DNA of 64,000 bases from Massilia norwichensis (lineage in GTDB: Bacteria; Pseudomonadota; Gammaproteobacteria; Burkholderiales; Burkholderiaceae_D), in the NCBI RefSeq assembly GCF_024753245.1, contig NZ_JANUGX010000020.1:52739-116738 (forward strand), written 5' to 3'. This document shows, one piece after another, positions 8,956 to 17,105 of the stretch. The position numbers and the translations under genes were made by a program. Positions within the stretch are counted from its first letter, which is position 1, and each line of letters opens with the position of its first letter. The notes under the pieces are model-generated. The model did no database searches, was not told the DNA's origin, and worked only from the letters and a program-made list of their open reading frames with translations.

Positions 8956-9843
8956 ATGCCAACCTTCCCTCGCCGCAGAAAGAACGACGGGCCCAAGACG
9001 GGCCGCTTCGGTCGTTTCAGCCGTTTCCGCTTCAGCCGCCGCACTGGTAACGGCGCACGCAGCCTCGACGCCGGCGCCCGTCCGCGCCGCGGCATCTACC
9101 TGCTGCCGAATGCCTTCACCACCGCCGCCCTGTTCGGCGGCTTCTACGCGATCGTGATGGCGATGAACCAGCGCTTCGACCACGCCTGCTGGGCCGTGTT
9201 CATCGCCATGGTTCTCGACGGGCTGGATGGCCGCGTGGCGCGGCTGACCAACACCCAGTCGGAGTTCGGCGCCCAGTACGACTCGCTGTCGGACATGGTG
9301 TCCTTCGGCGCCGCGCCGGCGCTGGTGATCTACGAATGGTCGCTGCGCGGTCTAGGCAAGCTCGGCTGGATCGCCGCCTTCGTCTACTGCGCCGGCGCCG
9401 CGCTGCGCCTGGCGCGTTTCAACACGAATATCGAAGTGGTCGACAAGCGCTTCTTCCAGGGCCTGCCCAGCCCGGCCGCGGCGGCGCTGGTCGTTGGTTT
9501 CGTGATGATGATGACCGATCCCGAAATCAATATCAGCCCGCGCCAGGCCGACTGGATCTCCTGGGTCATCGCGCTGTTCGCCGGCATCACCATGGTCACC
9601 AACGTGCCTTTCTACAGCTTCAAGGACGTCAACTTCCGCAAGTCGGTGCCCTTCATCGTCGTGTTCCTGGTCGCGCTCGGACTGGCGCTGCTGGCAATCG
9701 ACCCGCCGAAGGTGCTGTGGCCACTGTTCGTGCTGTACGGCCTGTCGGGCTACGCGGTCTATGTGTACCGCTTCGCCAAGGGCAAGCCGGTCAGCATCGT
9801 GCAGACCGGGGAAGAGCCGCTGGATCCGAGCGAGCGGCGCTGA
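8956..9843 (+). CDS. pssA: CDP-diacylglycerol--serine O-phosphatidyltransferase
   Basis: 295 residues. It makes phosphatidylserine from CDP-diacylglycerol and serine at the inner membrane, the first step to phosphatidylethanolamine. The CDP-alcohol phosphatidyltransferase signature is complete: Asp88, Asp91-Gly92, Ala95-Arg96, Gly105, Asp109 and Asp113. About seven hydrophobic helices follow. The N-terminal 45 residues are strongly basic (RRRKN...FGRFSRFRFSRR). In many Burkholderiales the order is ilvC-psd-pssA; here the decarboxylase gene psd is not in between and a SIMPL gene and repeats occupy the space. It converges with the unknown gene at 9859. Confidence 0.93.
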   Translation: MPTFPRRRKNDGPKTGRFGRFSRFRFSRRTGNGARSLDAGARPRRGIYLLPNAFTTAALFGGFYAIVMAMNQRFDHACWAVFIAMVLDGLDGRVARLTNTQSEFGAQYDSLSDMVSFGAAPALVIYEWSLRGLGKLGWIAAFVYCAGAALRLARFNTNIEVVDKRFFQGLPSPAAAALVVGFVMMMTDPEINISPRQADWISWVIALFAGITMVTNVPFYSFKDVNFRKSVPFIVVFLVALGLALLAIDPPKVLWPLFVLYGLSGYAVYVYRFAKGKPVSIVQTGEEPLDPSERR

Positions 9844-9858
9844 GGCTTCGGCGCACCT

Positions 9859-10635
9859 TCAGTCGCGCAGGGTGCGCCATTCCTGCCTGGTCGCCGTCCC
9901 TTCGTCCTGCGGGCAATTGGTGATGCGCAGCTTGCCGTGGTGTTCGATCATCTCGACATTGGTCGTGGGTGAGCGCTCCGTGATGCAGTAGGTGCGCCTG
10001 CCGGTGATGACGCGCGAACGGCGCGCGCCGTCGCCGGAATTGTTCACCAGCTCCTCGACCTTCGGCGCTTCGAACAGCTCGGGCTTGGCCAGGGCCGCCG
10101 CTTCTTCCATCTTCTTGCGCATCCGCATCTGCGGGCTGTCCAGCGGCGCGGCAATGTAGGGATTGTTCTCCTTGCGCAGCGCCTTGGCGATGCTGCCGAT
10201 GTCGCGCCTGGCCTGCTGCAGAATCTGTTCTGCGCTCGGCTTTTGCGGAATGGCGGCTTGCGGCTGCGCGTCGGCATCCGTTGTGGTCGCGGCCGGTGCG
10301 CCTGGCGTGATGGCCGTGTCGGCGCTGGGGCCAGGCGTCGGCGTCACGACCGGCAGCGGCGGCAGGGAGAGGGCAGGGCCCGCCTGTGCACGCGGCGCTG
10401 CGGCTTCCTTGTGCGGCGCCGGCACCGGCGCCGTTGCTTCTTGCTTGCGCCGTTCAGGCTTGAGCTGCGCCAGTGGAATCCAGAAAATATCGCTATGCCT
10501 GCCTTCTTCGGATGGCGCCGGCGGTGGCGGCGTGCGCACCATCTGCCAGCCGCCGAGCAGCGCCACGTGCACGAGAGCGGTCAGCAGCAGGCCAAAGCGG
10601 CGGTCGGTCGTCTGAGAGCGGTAGGCAAGGTCCAT
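9859..10635 (-). CDS. TonB-like membrane-anchored protein of unknown function
   Basis: 258 residues with no domain I recognise. The layout resembles TonB-type energy transducers: a short cytoplasmic start, one transmembrane helix at about 15-32 (FGLLLTALVHVALLGGWQMV), then a long Pro/Ala-rich periplasmic stretch (about 35-130). A charged helical segment (LQQARRDIGSIAKALRKEN) and a compact C-terminal region with two cysteines (TYCITE, TNCPQ) follow and may form a disulfide. The end lacks the usual TonB C-terminal pattern. No tonB, exbB or exbD genes are nearby. Convergent with pssA; a single-gene unit. Confidence 0.65.
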   Translation of the reverse strand: MDLAYRSQTTDRRFGLLLTALVHVALLGGWQMVRTPPPPAPSEEGRHSDIFWIPLAQLKPERRKQEATAPVPAPHKEAAAPRAQAGPALSLPPLPVVTPTPGPSADTAITPGAPAATTTDADAQPQAAIPQKPSAEQILQQARRDIGSIAKALRKENNPYIAAPLDSPQMRMRKKMEEAAALAKPELFEAPKVEELVNNSGDGARRSRVITGRRTYCITERSPTTNVEMIEHHGKLRITNCPQDEGTATRQEWRTLRD

Positions 10636-10703
10636 GTGGAAAGAGTATAGCCGTCGCCATATCTTGCTTTCTCACACATCCTCACCGGGCGCCTAGGCTT
10701 GCC

Positions 10704-11219
10704 TTAACGGTGCCGGAAGCGGTCGTCGTACATCGGGTCCGGGCCATTCAGCATTTGCTGCACCACGCCTTGCTGGTCGAAGTGCACGCTCATCAGCGAG
10801 TTCCAGACGCCGGCCTCCTTGTAGCGATAGGACCAGACTTCGTAGTTGTGGAAGGCCACGCGCGAGACCTCGGCCGGGCGCCCGTAGTTGCGCAGGATGT
10901 CGTCCTTGGTCCACTGGCCGATCTTGACCTTCGCGAAGTTCTCGCTGGTCAGCACCTGCTCGAAGGACAGCAGGCGGCCGTCCGGTCCGATGCGCGCCAT
11001 GTGCTGGAACTGGCCCATCGGCTGGCCACGGTATTCGAGCACCTGGCCGCCGTCCGGCAGGGGATAGCTGGCAGCCGGCTGGCCGAGCCTGGCGGTGACC
11101 TCGGCCAGCGGCGCGCCCACCGGCGGCGGCTGGCGGAACAGCGGGGCGCAGGCGGACAGGGCGAACGTCAACGCCAGGGCCAACGCCCCCAGCGCCACGC
11201 TTCTCAACAGGTTTGGCAT
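10704..11219 (-). CDS. Lipoprotein with BamE/SmpA-like repeat, paralogue 1
   Basis: 171 residues. The ATG at 11219 starts a lipoprotein signal with lipobox LSAC (FALSACAPLFR), so the mature protein is lipid-anchored. The body begins VGAPLAEVTARLGQPAASYP, a 'G..l.eV...lG.P' pattern like the BamE/SmpA fold, and the pattern recurs (DDILRNYGRPAEV), suggesting two half-repeats. WSYRYKEAGVWNSLMSV follows. The next gene upstream (11227-11730) is a clear paralogue with the same blocks, seven bases away, so they are a tandem duplication read as one operon. The function is unknown; a role in envelope assembly is only suggested by the fold pattern. Confidence 0.75.
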   Translation of the reverse strand: MPNLLRSVALGALALALTFALSACAPLFRQPPPVGAPLAEVTARLGQPAASYPLPDGGQVLEYRGQPMGQFQHMARIGPDGRLLSFEQVLTSENFAKVKIGQWTKDDILRNYGRPAEVSRVAFHNYEVWSYRYKEAGVWNSLMSVHFDQQGVVQQMLNGPDPMYDDRFRHR

Positions 11220-11226
11220 CGCATCC

Positions 11227-11730
11227 TCACAATCCCTTGAAGCGCTCGTCGAACAGCGGGTCCGGGCTGTTGAACACGCGCAGCACCGTGCCGCGCGCAT
11301 TGAAGTCCACGTTCATCAGCGAATTCCATATGCCTTTCTCCTTGTAGCGATAAGACCAGATCTCGCCTTCTTCCAGGCGCGAGCGCACGACCTCGGCCGG
11401 ACGCCCGAAGTGGCGCAGGACATCGTCGCGGTTCCAGCGGCCGATCTCGATCCTGGCGAAGTTTTCGTCGGTCAGTACCTGTTCGTAGGACAGCAGCGTG
11501 CCATCGGCGCCCATGCGCGCCATATGCTGGAACTGGCCCATCGGCTGGCCACGGTATTCGAGTACCTGGCCGCCGGCCGGGTCCGGGTACACGGCGTTCG
11601 GCTGGCCCAGCTTGGCCGTCACCTCGGCCAGCGGCGCACCCACCGGCGGCGTGCGGCGGATGATGGGCGCGCAGGCGGACAGGGCCAGGATGAGTGCCAG
11701 GACACCCGCAGTTTTGATTGTCTTCGTCAT
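11227..11730 (-). CDS. Lipoprotein with BamE/SmpA-like repeat, paralogue 2
   Basis: 167 residues from the ATG at 11730 (MTKTIKTAGVLALILALSAC). A more distal ATG at 11760 would add ten residues before the signal and is less likely. Lipobox LSAC. The shared blocks with the downstream paralogue include PPVGAPLAEVTAKLGQP, GGQVLEYRGQPMGQFQHMAR, EQVLTDENFARIEIG and WSYRYKEKGIWNSLMNV. About two thirds of positions look identical by eye. First gene of the two-gene leftward unit, divergent from rpsO. Confidence 0.75.
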   Translation of the reverse strand: MTKTIKTAGVLALILALSACAPIIRRTPPVGAPLAEVTAKLGQPNAVYPDPAGGQVLEYRGQPMGQFQHMARMGADGTLLSYEQVLTDENFARIEIGRWNRDDVLRHFGRPAEVVRSRLEEGEIWSYRYKEKGIWNSLMNVDFNARGTVLRVFNSPDPLFDERFKGL

Positions 11731-11833
11731 CGCTTTATCCAGTTCGGGTTCTTGATGCATGCCAAAACGGCAATGCCAACCCTCACATTGTAGCGAAGCC
11801 GAGGAAAGACTGGCCTCACCGGACAATTTGCCC

Positions 11834-11839
11834 TATACT
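11834..11839 (+). promoter_or_regulatory. Possible -10 box of the rpsO promoter
   Basis: TATACT at 11834-11839 lies 89 bases before the rpsO ATG in the gap to the divergent lipoprotein genes. The -35 region 17 bases upstream (TGGCCT) is a weak match, so this is a candidate only. Confidence 0.3.
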
Positions 11840-11927
11840 TCCCGGTCTTGGCTTTTGAGGCCAGGTTTCTCAACAATTCACGGTGCGCTGGGTTCCGACT
11901 CTTGCACCGCATGTGAAAGGTAATATC

Positions 11928-12197
11928 ATGACCGTAGAAAACATCAACAAGGCCGCCATCATTGCGGACAACGCACGTGGCGACAAAGACACCGGCTCCC
12001 CGGAAGTCCAGGTTGCACTGCTGACCGCCCGCATCAACGAACTGAACGGCCACTTCAAGGAACACCAGAAGGACCACCACTCGCGCCGCGGCCTGATCAT
12101 GATGGTCAACCGTCGTAAGAGCCTGCTGGCTTACCTGAAGCGCAAAGACCTGAACCGCTACCGCGACCTGATCGCCAAGCTGGGTCTGCGTAAGTAA
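11928..12197 (+). CDS. rpsO: 30S ribosomal protein S15
   Basis: 89 residues, the standard S15 length. It binds the central domain of 16S rRNA and nucleates assembly of the 30S platform. The start chosen is the ATG at 11928 ([18 protein letters not shown]) after GAAAGG; an upstream in-frame ATG would add a non-homologous extension. The conserved core [20 protein letters not shown] and [21 protein letters not shown] is intact. It is followed by a strong intrinsic terminator and then pnp, the usual rpsO-pnp arrangement. S15 commonly represses its own translation through the leader, but I could not identify the structure here. Confidence 0.97.
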   Translation: MTVENINKAAIIADNARGDKDTGSPEVQVALLTARINELNGHFKEHQKDHHSRRGLIMMVNRRKSLLAYLKRKDLNRYRDLIAKLGLRK

Positions 12198-12228
12198 TAC
12201 CAGCATTGAGCCGACTGGCTTGATCATG

Positions 12229-12271
12229 AAATGCCTGCGTCAGCCCGACTGCCGCAGGCATTTTTCATTTT
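12229..12271 (+). terminator. Intrinsic terminator after rpsO
   Basis: An 11-base perfect stem (AAATGCCTGCG at 12229-12239 with CGCAGGCATTT at 12253-12263) with a 13-base loop, followed by a T-rich tract. It would limit read-through from rpsO into pnp. Confidence 0.88.
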
Positions 12272-12380
12272 AGTCATTCGCGGAAATTGGCCCAATTTCC
12301 CCGACTGATTATTGGTTGGAACTGTGGTGAGGTGAACGACAGCGCCTGAAATTCTGTCGGCAAATAGAAAGGGATTACCC

Positions 12381-14492
12381 ATGTTTAACAAAGTTACGAA
12401 AACCTTCCAGTACGGCGAACACACCGTGACCCTGGAGACCGGCGAAATCGCTCGCCAGGCCAGCGGCGCCGTCGTCGTGTCGGTCGAGGACACCGTTGTC
12501 CTGGCAACCGTGGTGGCGAAGAAAGACGCCAAGCCGGGCCAGGACTTCTTCCCGCTGACCGTCGACTACATCGAGAAGAGCTACGCCGCCGGCAAGATCC
12601 CGGGCGGCTTCTTCAAGCGCGAAGGCCGTCCGTCGGAGAAGGAGACCCTGACGTCGCGCCTGATCGACCGTCCGATCCGCCCGCTGTTCCCGGAAGGTTA
12701 CCTGAACGAAGTCCAGGTCATCATCCACGTGCTGTCCGTGAATCCTGAGATCGATCCGGACATCCCGTCGATGATCGGCGCCTCGGCCGCTCTGTGCGTG
12801 GCTGGTATCCCGTTCAACGGCCCGATCGGCGCCGCCCGCGTCGGCTACGCCAACGGCCAGTACATCCTGAACCCGACCACCACCCAGCTCAAGACCTCGC
12901 AGATGGACCTGGTCGTCGCCGGTACCGAGCACGCCGTGCTGATGGTCGAATCCGAAGCCCAGCAGCTGTCGGAAGAAATCATGCTGGGCGCGGTCGTCTA
13001 CGGCCACGAGCAGATGAAGGCCGTAATCGACGCGATCCACGCCCTGGTCGAAGAAGGCGGCAAGCCGGAAGTCGAGTGGGCCCCGGCACCGAAGAACGAA
13101 ACCCTGATTGCGCAAGTCGCACAACTGGCCGACGCGAAAATCCGCGACGCCTACCAGACCCGCGAAAAGTCGGCACGCCAGCAGAAGCTGAAGTCGCTGT
13201 CCGGCGAAGTGATGGCCGCACTGGCCGAGCAGGGCGTCGAAGCCGATGCGGCCGAAGTCGGCAACATTTTGTTCGACATGGAAGCCAAAGTGGTTCGATC
13301 GCAGATCCTGGAAGGCGAGCCGCGTATCGACGGCCGCGACACCCGCACCGTGCGTCCGATCTCGATCCGCACCAGCGTCCTGCCGCGTACCCACGGCTCG
13401 GCCCTGTTCACCCGCGGTGAAACCCAGGCGCTGGTCATCGCCACCCTCGGCACCGGCCGCGACAGCCAGAAGATCGACGCGCTGATGGGCGAGTACACCG
13501 ACGACTTCATGATGCACTACAACATGCCTCCGTTCGCCACCGGCGAAACCGGCCGTGTTGGCACCCCGAAGCGCCGCGAAATCGGCCACGGCCGCCTGGC
13601 CAAGCGCGCGCTGGTCGCTGCGCTGCCGTCGCCGGAAGAGTTCAGCTACTCGGTGCGCCTGGTCTCGGAAATCACCGAGTCGAACGGCTCGTCGTCGATG
13701 GCCTCCGTCTGCGGCGGCTGCCTGGCGCTGATGGACGCCGGCGTGCCGATGAAGGCACACGTGGCCGGCATCGCCATGGGTCTGATCAAGGAAGGCGGCA
13801 AGTTCGCGGTCCTGACCGACATCCTGGGCGATGAAGACCACCTGGGCGACATGGACTTCAAAGTGGCCGGTACCGCCAATGGCATCACCGCGCTGCAGAT
13901 GGACATCAAGATCCAGGGCATCACCAAGGAAATCATGCAGGTGGCACTGGCGCAAGCCAAGGACGGCCGCCAGCACATCCTGGCCGAAATGCAGAAGGCC
14001 ATGCCGACCGTGAAGACCGAGCTGTCGGACTTCGCACCGCGCCTGATCACCATCAAGATCAACCCGGAGAAGATCCGTGACGTGATCGGCAAGGGCGGCG
14101 CCGTGATCCGCGCGCTGACCGAAGAGACCGGCACCCAGATCGACATCACCGACGAAGGCATCGTGACCATCGCGTCGGTCGACGCCGCTGCCGGCCAGGA
14201 AGCCAAGCGCCGCATCGAAGAGCTGACCGCATCGGTCGAAGTGGGCAAGACCTACGACGGCACCGTGCTGAAGCTGCTGGACTTCGGCGCGATCGTGCAG
14301 GTCATGCCGGGCAAGGACGGCCTGCTGCACATCTCGCAGATCGCCAACGAGCGCGTCAACGCCGTGGCCGACTACCTGAAGGAAGGCCAGCAAGTGCGCG
14401 TGAAGGTCCTCGAGACCGACGAGCGCGGCCGCCTGAAGCTGTCGATGAAGGCTGCTGCTGCGGATGACGCGGCAGCGGGCGCGGCGCAGTAA
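12381..14492 (+). CDS. pnp: Polyribonucleotide nucleotidyltransferase (PNPase)
   Basis: 703 residues, family length. A phosphorolytic 3'-to-5' exoribonuclease and degradosome component acting on mRNA in the cytoplasm. It begins [12 protein letters not shown] after AAAGGGA. The domains are a first RNase PH core (about 10-140), the helical linker, a second RNase PH core (about 310-540; [19 protein letters not shown], then [21 protein letters not shown]), a KH domain (about 553-612; [20 protein letters not shown]) and S1 (about 620-690; [20 protein letters not shown], then [13 protein letters not shown]). The Ala-rich end is short. It lies downstream of rpsO with its own 5' gap and a bidirectional-looking terminator after it. 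Confidence 0.97.
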   Translation: MFNKVTKTFQYGEHTVTLETGEIARQASGAVVVSVEDTVVLATVVAKKDAKPGQDFFPLTVDYIEKSYAAGKIPGGFFKREGRPSEKETLTSRLIDRPIRPLFPEGYLNEVQVIIHVLSVNPEIDPDIPSMIGASAALCVAGIPFNGPIGAARVGYANGQYILNPTTTQLKTSQMDLVVAGTEHAVLMVESEAQQLSEEIMLGAVVYGHEQMKAVIDAIHALVEEGGKPEVEWAPAPKNETLIAQVAQLADAKIRDAYQTREKSARQQKLKSLSGEVMAALAEQGVEADAAEVGNILFDMEAKVVRSQILEGEPRIDGRDTRTVRPISIRTSVLPRTHGSALFTRGETQALVIATLGTGRDSQKIDALMGEYTDDFMMHYNMPPFATGETGRVGTPKRREIGHGRLAKRALVAALPSPEEFSYSVRLVSEITESNGSSSMASVCGGCLALMDAGVPMKAHVAGIAMGLIKEGGKFAVLTDILGDEDHLGDMDFKVAGTANGITALQMDIKIQGITKEIMQVALAQAKDGRQHILAEMQKAMPTVKTELSDFAPRLITIKINPEKIRDVIGKGGAVIRALTEETGTQIDITDEGIVTIASVDAAAGQEAKRRIEELTASVEVGKTYDGTVLKLLDFGAIVQVMPGKDGLLHISQIANERVNAVADYLKEGQQVRVKVLETDERGRLKLSMKAAAADDAAAGAAQ

Positions 14493-14529
14493 TCCTGCGT
14501 GCTCCCCGGCTGCTTCGGTGGCCGGCTTG

Positions 14530-14571
14530 AAAAAACCGCCAGTGCGTGAGCCTGGCGGTTTTTTGTTTCTT
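14530..14571 (+). terminator. Intrinsic terminator after pnp
   Basis: AAAAAACCGCCAG (14530-14542) pairs with CCTGGCGGTTTTTT (14551-14564), leaving an 8-base loop and a T tract. A classical GC stem with A and T flanks, so it could also work on the opposite strand. Confidence 0.92.
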
Positions 14572-14646
14572 GCGCCGTTCGCAGTGGCCATCTTGTGTGC
14601 CATGCTAGCGTCCTGCTGCATCCAACAGACTCACCATGGAGCAGAG

Positions 14647-15053
14647 ATGGATCGGCATAACACTTCGAATGGCCTGCGTTTGCTTTCCATGACGCTATCG
14701 GTGCTGATGACGCTGTCCGGATGCTCGTCCGAATCCGTCGAGGACCAGGCGAAAAAGCTCGGCCAGCGCGAATTTACAGTCCAGGCATGGAAGGCCGGCA
14801 CGCAGGAAGAGCGCGGCCAGATGGTCGCGTCCTTCCTTGCCAGGTACAAGCCTGCCGATCTGAGCGCGAAAGAGGTGAGACGTCTGCTCGGCCCTTCGAC
14901 TGGTTACTACGACTACGATGAGTATCCGGCCTACCTCGTCGGTCCAAGGGCGGTGAAGAGCGATTACGGTGACGGCTATCTCTGGTCTTCATCACGGACA
15001 AGCGTCATGGGAAGGTCCAGAAAGTCCTTCTGATGCCACCTGTAAGAGACTGA
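14647..15053 (+). pseudogene. Small lipoprotein gene with a one-base frameshift near its 3' end
   Basis: The ATG at 14647 (GGAGCAGAG upstream) opens a lipoprotein signal with lipobox LSGCSS, then a helical segment (EDQAKKLGQREFTVQAWKAG, DLSAKEVRRLLGPSTGYYDYDEY). In that frame the protein ends after GDGYL with an unlikely SSSRTSVMGRSRKSF tail at 15033. One base off, from 14982, the sequence reads LVFITDKRHGKVQKVLLMPP up to TGA 15051-15053, the kind of beta-strand ending expected for this BamE-like pattern. Loss of one base at TATCTCTGG (14977-14985) explains it. The intact product would be about 135 residues. Function unknown; sequencing error is the alternative. Confidence 0.6.
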
Positions 15054-15084
15054 AGTATTGTTTGCCGCTCCACGGTAACGAAGC

Positions 15085-15110
15085 AGCGGTCGCTCAGGCG
15101 GCCGCTTTTC
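15085..15110 (+). terminator. Intrinsic terminator after the frameshifted lipoprotein gene
   Basis: AGCGGTCGC (15085-15093), a TCAG loop and GCGGCCGCT (15098-15106), then TTTT. Nine-pair stem with one T-G pair. It isolates the downstream stressosome operon. Confidence 0.8.
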
Positions 15111-15413
15111 ATGTTGCGGACTTAGAAGGCAAACACAAAAAACTACTGCCGAGTTCCGCCAAAATTAGTACAATCAAAACCATCAAATCCCGGCCGCCGA
15201 AGCCCCGTCGGCCGGTCTAACTCCCCCATTCTCATCACTTCCGCCAAATCGGCGCGCGGACCGTCTGGCTGGACCAAAACCAGGCCGGTGCATACCTGCA
15301 AACGTGTCGTAGCGCGGTGGAAATGAATGGTATAGTTTGTCATTTAACAGAATGGGCCCTGGCATGACGTCAAAGGGCCTTAACCTTCCAAGACAAGAGC
15401 AAAGGAACGACAG
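15111..15413. other. Upstream region of the stressosome operon (about 300 bases)
   Basis: No gene is apparent here. The only promoter-like signal is the extended -10 described separately (15328-15336). A GGGCCCT...AAGGGCC imperfect inverted repeat lies near 15354-15380, between the putative promoter and the first ATG; its meaning is unclear. Confidence 0.4.
15328..15336 (+). promoter_or_regulatory. Possible extended -10 promoter for the rsb operon
   Basis: TGG followed by TATAGT gives an extended -10 (TGnTATAGT) 77 bases before the rsbR-like ATG. The -35 region (TCGTAG) is poor, as is common for extended -10 promoters. Candidate only. Confidence 0.4.
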
Positions 15414-16274
15414 ATGACCACTCAGGACTACGCAACCCGCATCAGCCAGATCATCCAGGAGCACGAGGCCGATATCGGCGCCGAGTGGATGGCGCAGCTG
15501 GAGGCGCTGACGGTCCGTTCGAACGTGGTCTCGAAGGACCAGCTGCGCAGGCATTGCCAGCAATTCCTGACGGCCTTCGCCAAGGGCACCGGCGGCGGCG
15601 AGCTGCAGAACATGGAGCACCGCTCCTGGGATGAGGTGCGCGACCTGCTGGCCGAGATCTCGTCCGCGCGCGCCAAGGGCGGCTCGACCCCGAGCGAAAC
15701 CGCGACCTTCGTGTTCTCGCTCAAGCAGCCGCTGTTCGCGCGCCTGAACGCCGGCTTCGCGAACGATCCGGCGGCCCTGGCCAACGCGTCCTGGACCATC
15801 AGCTCGCTGCTCGACAAGATGGGCCTGTACACCATCGAAGTGTTCCAGCGTGCGCGCGACCAGATCATCGTGCGCCAGCAGCAGGAACTGCTGGAACTCT
15901 CGACCCCGGTGGTCAAGCTGTGGAACGGCATCCTGGCGCTGCCGCTGATCGGCACCCTGGATTCGGCGCGTACCCAGGTGGTGATGGAAAACATCCTGCA
16001 GAAGATCGTCGACACCGGCGCGGCCATCGCGATCATCGACATCACCGGCGTGCCCACCGTCGACACCCTGGTGGCGCAGCACCTGATGAAGACCATCGCC
16101 GCGGCGCGCCTGATGGGTGCGGACTGCATCATCAGCGGCATCCGCCCGCAGATCGCCCAGACCATCGTCCACCTGGGCGTGAACCTGGAAGACGTGACCA
16201 CCAAAGCCAGCCTGGCGGACGCCTTCGTGGTGGCGCTCGAGCGCACCGGCACCTCGATCGTGAAGAAGGGCTGA
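15414..16274 (+). CDS. rsbR: RsbR-type stressosome scaffold protein (RsbRD N-domain plus STAS)
   Basis: 286 residues. Residues about 1-150 form an all-helical RsbRD-like sensory domain (MTTQDYATRISQIIQEHEAD...LFARLNAGFANDPAAL). Residues about 160-280 form a STAS domain with LSTPVVKLWNGILALPLIGT and IAIIDITGVPTVDTLVAQHL. In Bacillus RsbR the equivalent threonine-rich segments are phosphorylated by RsbT to release it on stress; here Thr181, Thr211, Thr215 and Thr218 are candidates. RsbR with RsbS builds the large stressosome. It heads a tightly packed run in which rsbS starts 7 bases later and all further genes overlap or nearly touch. GAGCAAAGGAACG precedes the ATG. The signal sensed is unknown; there is no heme or PAS motif I can identify. 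Confidence 0.9.
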   Translation: MTTQDYATRISQIIQEHEADIGAEWMAQLEALTVRSNVVSKDQLRRHCQQFLTAFAKGTGGGELQNMEHRSWDEVRDLLAEISSARAKGGSTPSETATFVFSLKQPLFARLNAGFANDPAALANASWTISSLLDKMGLYTIEVFQRARDQIIVRQQQELLELSTPVVKLWNGILALPLIGTLDSARTQVVMENILQKIVDTGAAIAIIDITGVPTVDTLVAQHLMKTIAAARLMGADCIISGIRPQIAQTIVHLGVNLEDVTTKASLADAFVVALERTGTSIVKKG

Positions 16275-16281
16275 GATCCGC

Positions 16282-16638
16282 ATGGAACGCATCCCGATTC
16301 TCCGCATGGGCGACCTGCTGCTGGTGACGATCCAGGTCGACATGCATGACCGCCTGGCGATGACGCTGCAGGACGACCTGACCGAGCGCATCGTGCGCGA
16401 TAATGCCAAGGGCGTCCTGATCGACATCTCGGCATTGGACCTCGTCGATTCCTTCATCGGGCGTATGATCAGCAACACGGCCGCCATGGCGCGCGTGCTG
16501 GACGCCCAGACCGTGGTGGTCGGCATGCAGCCGGCGGTCGCGATCACGCTGGTGGAGCTGGGCCTGACCCTGCATGGCGTGAAGACGGCGCTGAACGTGG
16601 AAAAGGGCATGGCCCTGTTAGGAAAGAACCATATTTGA
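16282..16638 (+). CDS. rsbS: RsbS, stressosome STAS antagonist
   Basis: 118 residues, a single STAS domain. The phosphorylation segment reads VLIDISALDLVDSFIGR with Ser57, matching the serine that RsbT phosphorylates in Bacillus RsbS. RsbS forms the stressosome core with RsbR and holds RsbT inactive until phosphorylated. The stop TGA (16636-16638) overlaps the rsbT ATG by one base, so RsbS and RsbT should be made in a fixed ratio. All positions expected for a functional RsbS seem present. Confidence 0.92.
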   Translation: MERIPILRMGDLLLVTIQVDMHDRLAMTLQDDLTERIVRDNAKGVLIDISALDLVDSFIGRMISNTAAMARVLDAQTVVVGMQPAVAITLVELGLTLHGVKTALNVEKGMALLGKNHI

Positions 16639-17105
16639 TGAGCGCAGCTCTCAATAACGCAGTGGCTTTCGACACCGCGCTGCTCGAGCTTCATGCCCGG
16701 CTGCGTACGGGGCGCACCACGCTGCCCCTGCGCTCCGACGAGGACGTGGTCGGCTTGCGCAGGCACGTGCGCGAGCGCGCGGTGGCGATCGCGCTGTCGC
16801 TGGTCGACCAGACCAAGCTCGTCACCGCCGCCAGCGAACTGGCGCGCAACACGATCAAGTACGGCGGCGGCGGCGAAGTGCATCTCGACGCGCTGGAAGA
16901 TGGATTCAAACGCGGGATCGGCCTGATCTTCGTGGATAATGGGCCGGGCATCGCCGACCTCGACATGGCCCTGCGCGACGGTTACACCACCGGCGGCGGC
17001 CTGGGCCTCGGCCTGGGCGGCTCCAAGCGCCTGGTCGACGAGTTCGACATCGATTCCCGGCCGGGAGAGGGCACGGCAGTGTCTGTCGTCAAATGGAAAC
17101 GCTGA
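16638..17105 (+). CDS. rsbT: RsbT serine/threonine kinase
   Basis: 155 residues with a GHKL ATPase fold: N box SELARNTIKYGGGG (Asn71), G1 box FVDNGPGI (Asp100) and G2 box GGGLGLGLGGSKRL (about 119-132). These are the ATP-binding features of RsbT/RsbW/SpoIIAB kinases. In the paradigm it phosphorylates RsbS and RsbR, leaves the stressosome and activates a partner phosphatase. The N-terminus is about 20 residues longer than Bacillus RsbT. The start is the ATG at 16638; a TTG one codon upstream is an alternative. Its end overlaps the next gene by 13 bases. Confidence 0.9.
   Translation: MSAALNNAVAFDTALLELHARLRTGRTTLPLRSDEDVVGLRRHVRERAVAIALSLVDQTKLVTAASELARNTIKYGGGGEVHLDALEDGFKRGIGLIFVDNGPGIADLDMALRDGYTTGGGLGLGLGGSKRLVDEFDIDSRPGEGTAVSVVKWKR

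Noticed and set aside
12375..14621. Antisense frame of about 750 codons opposite pnp
   Set aside because: Shadow frame of a complete PNPase gene. Composition is typical of antisense high-GC translation.
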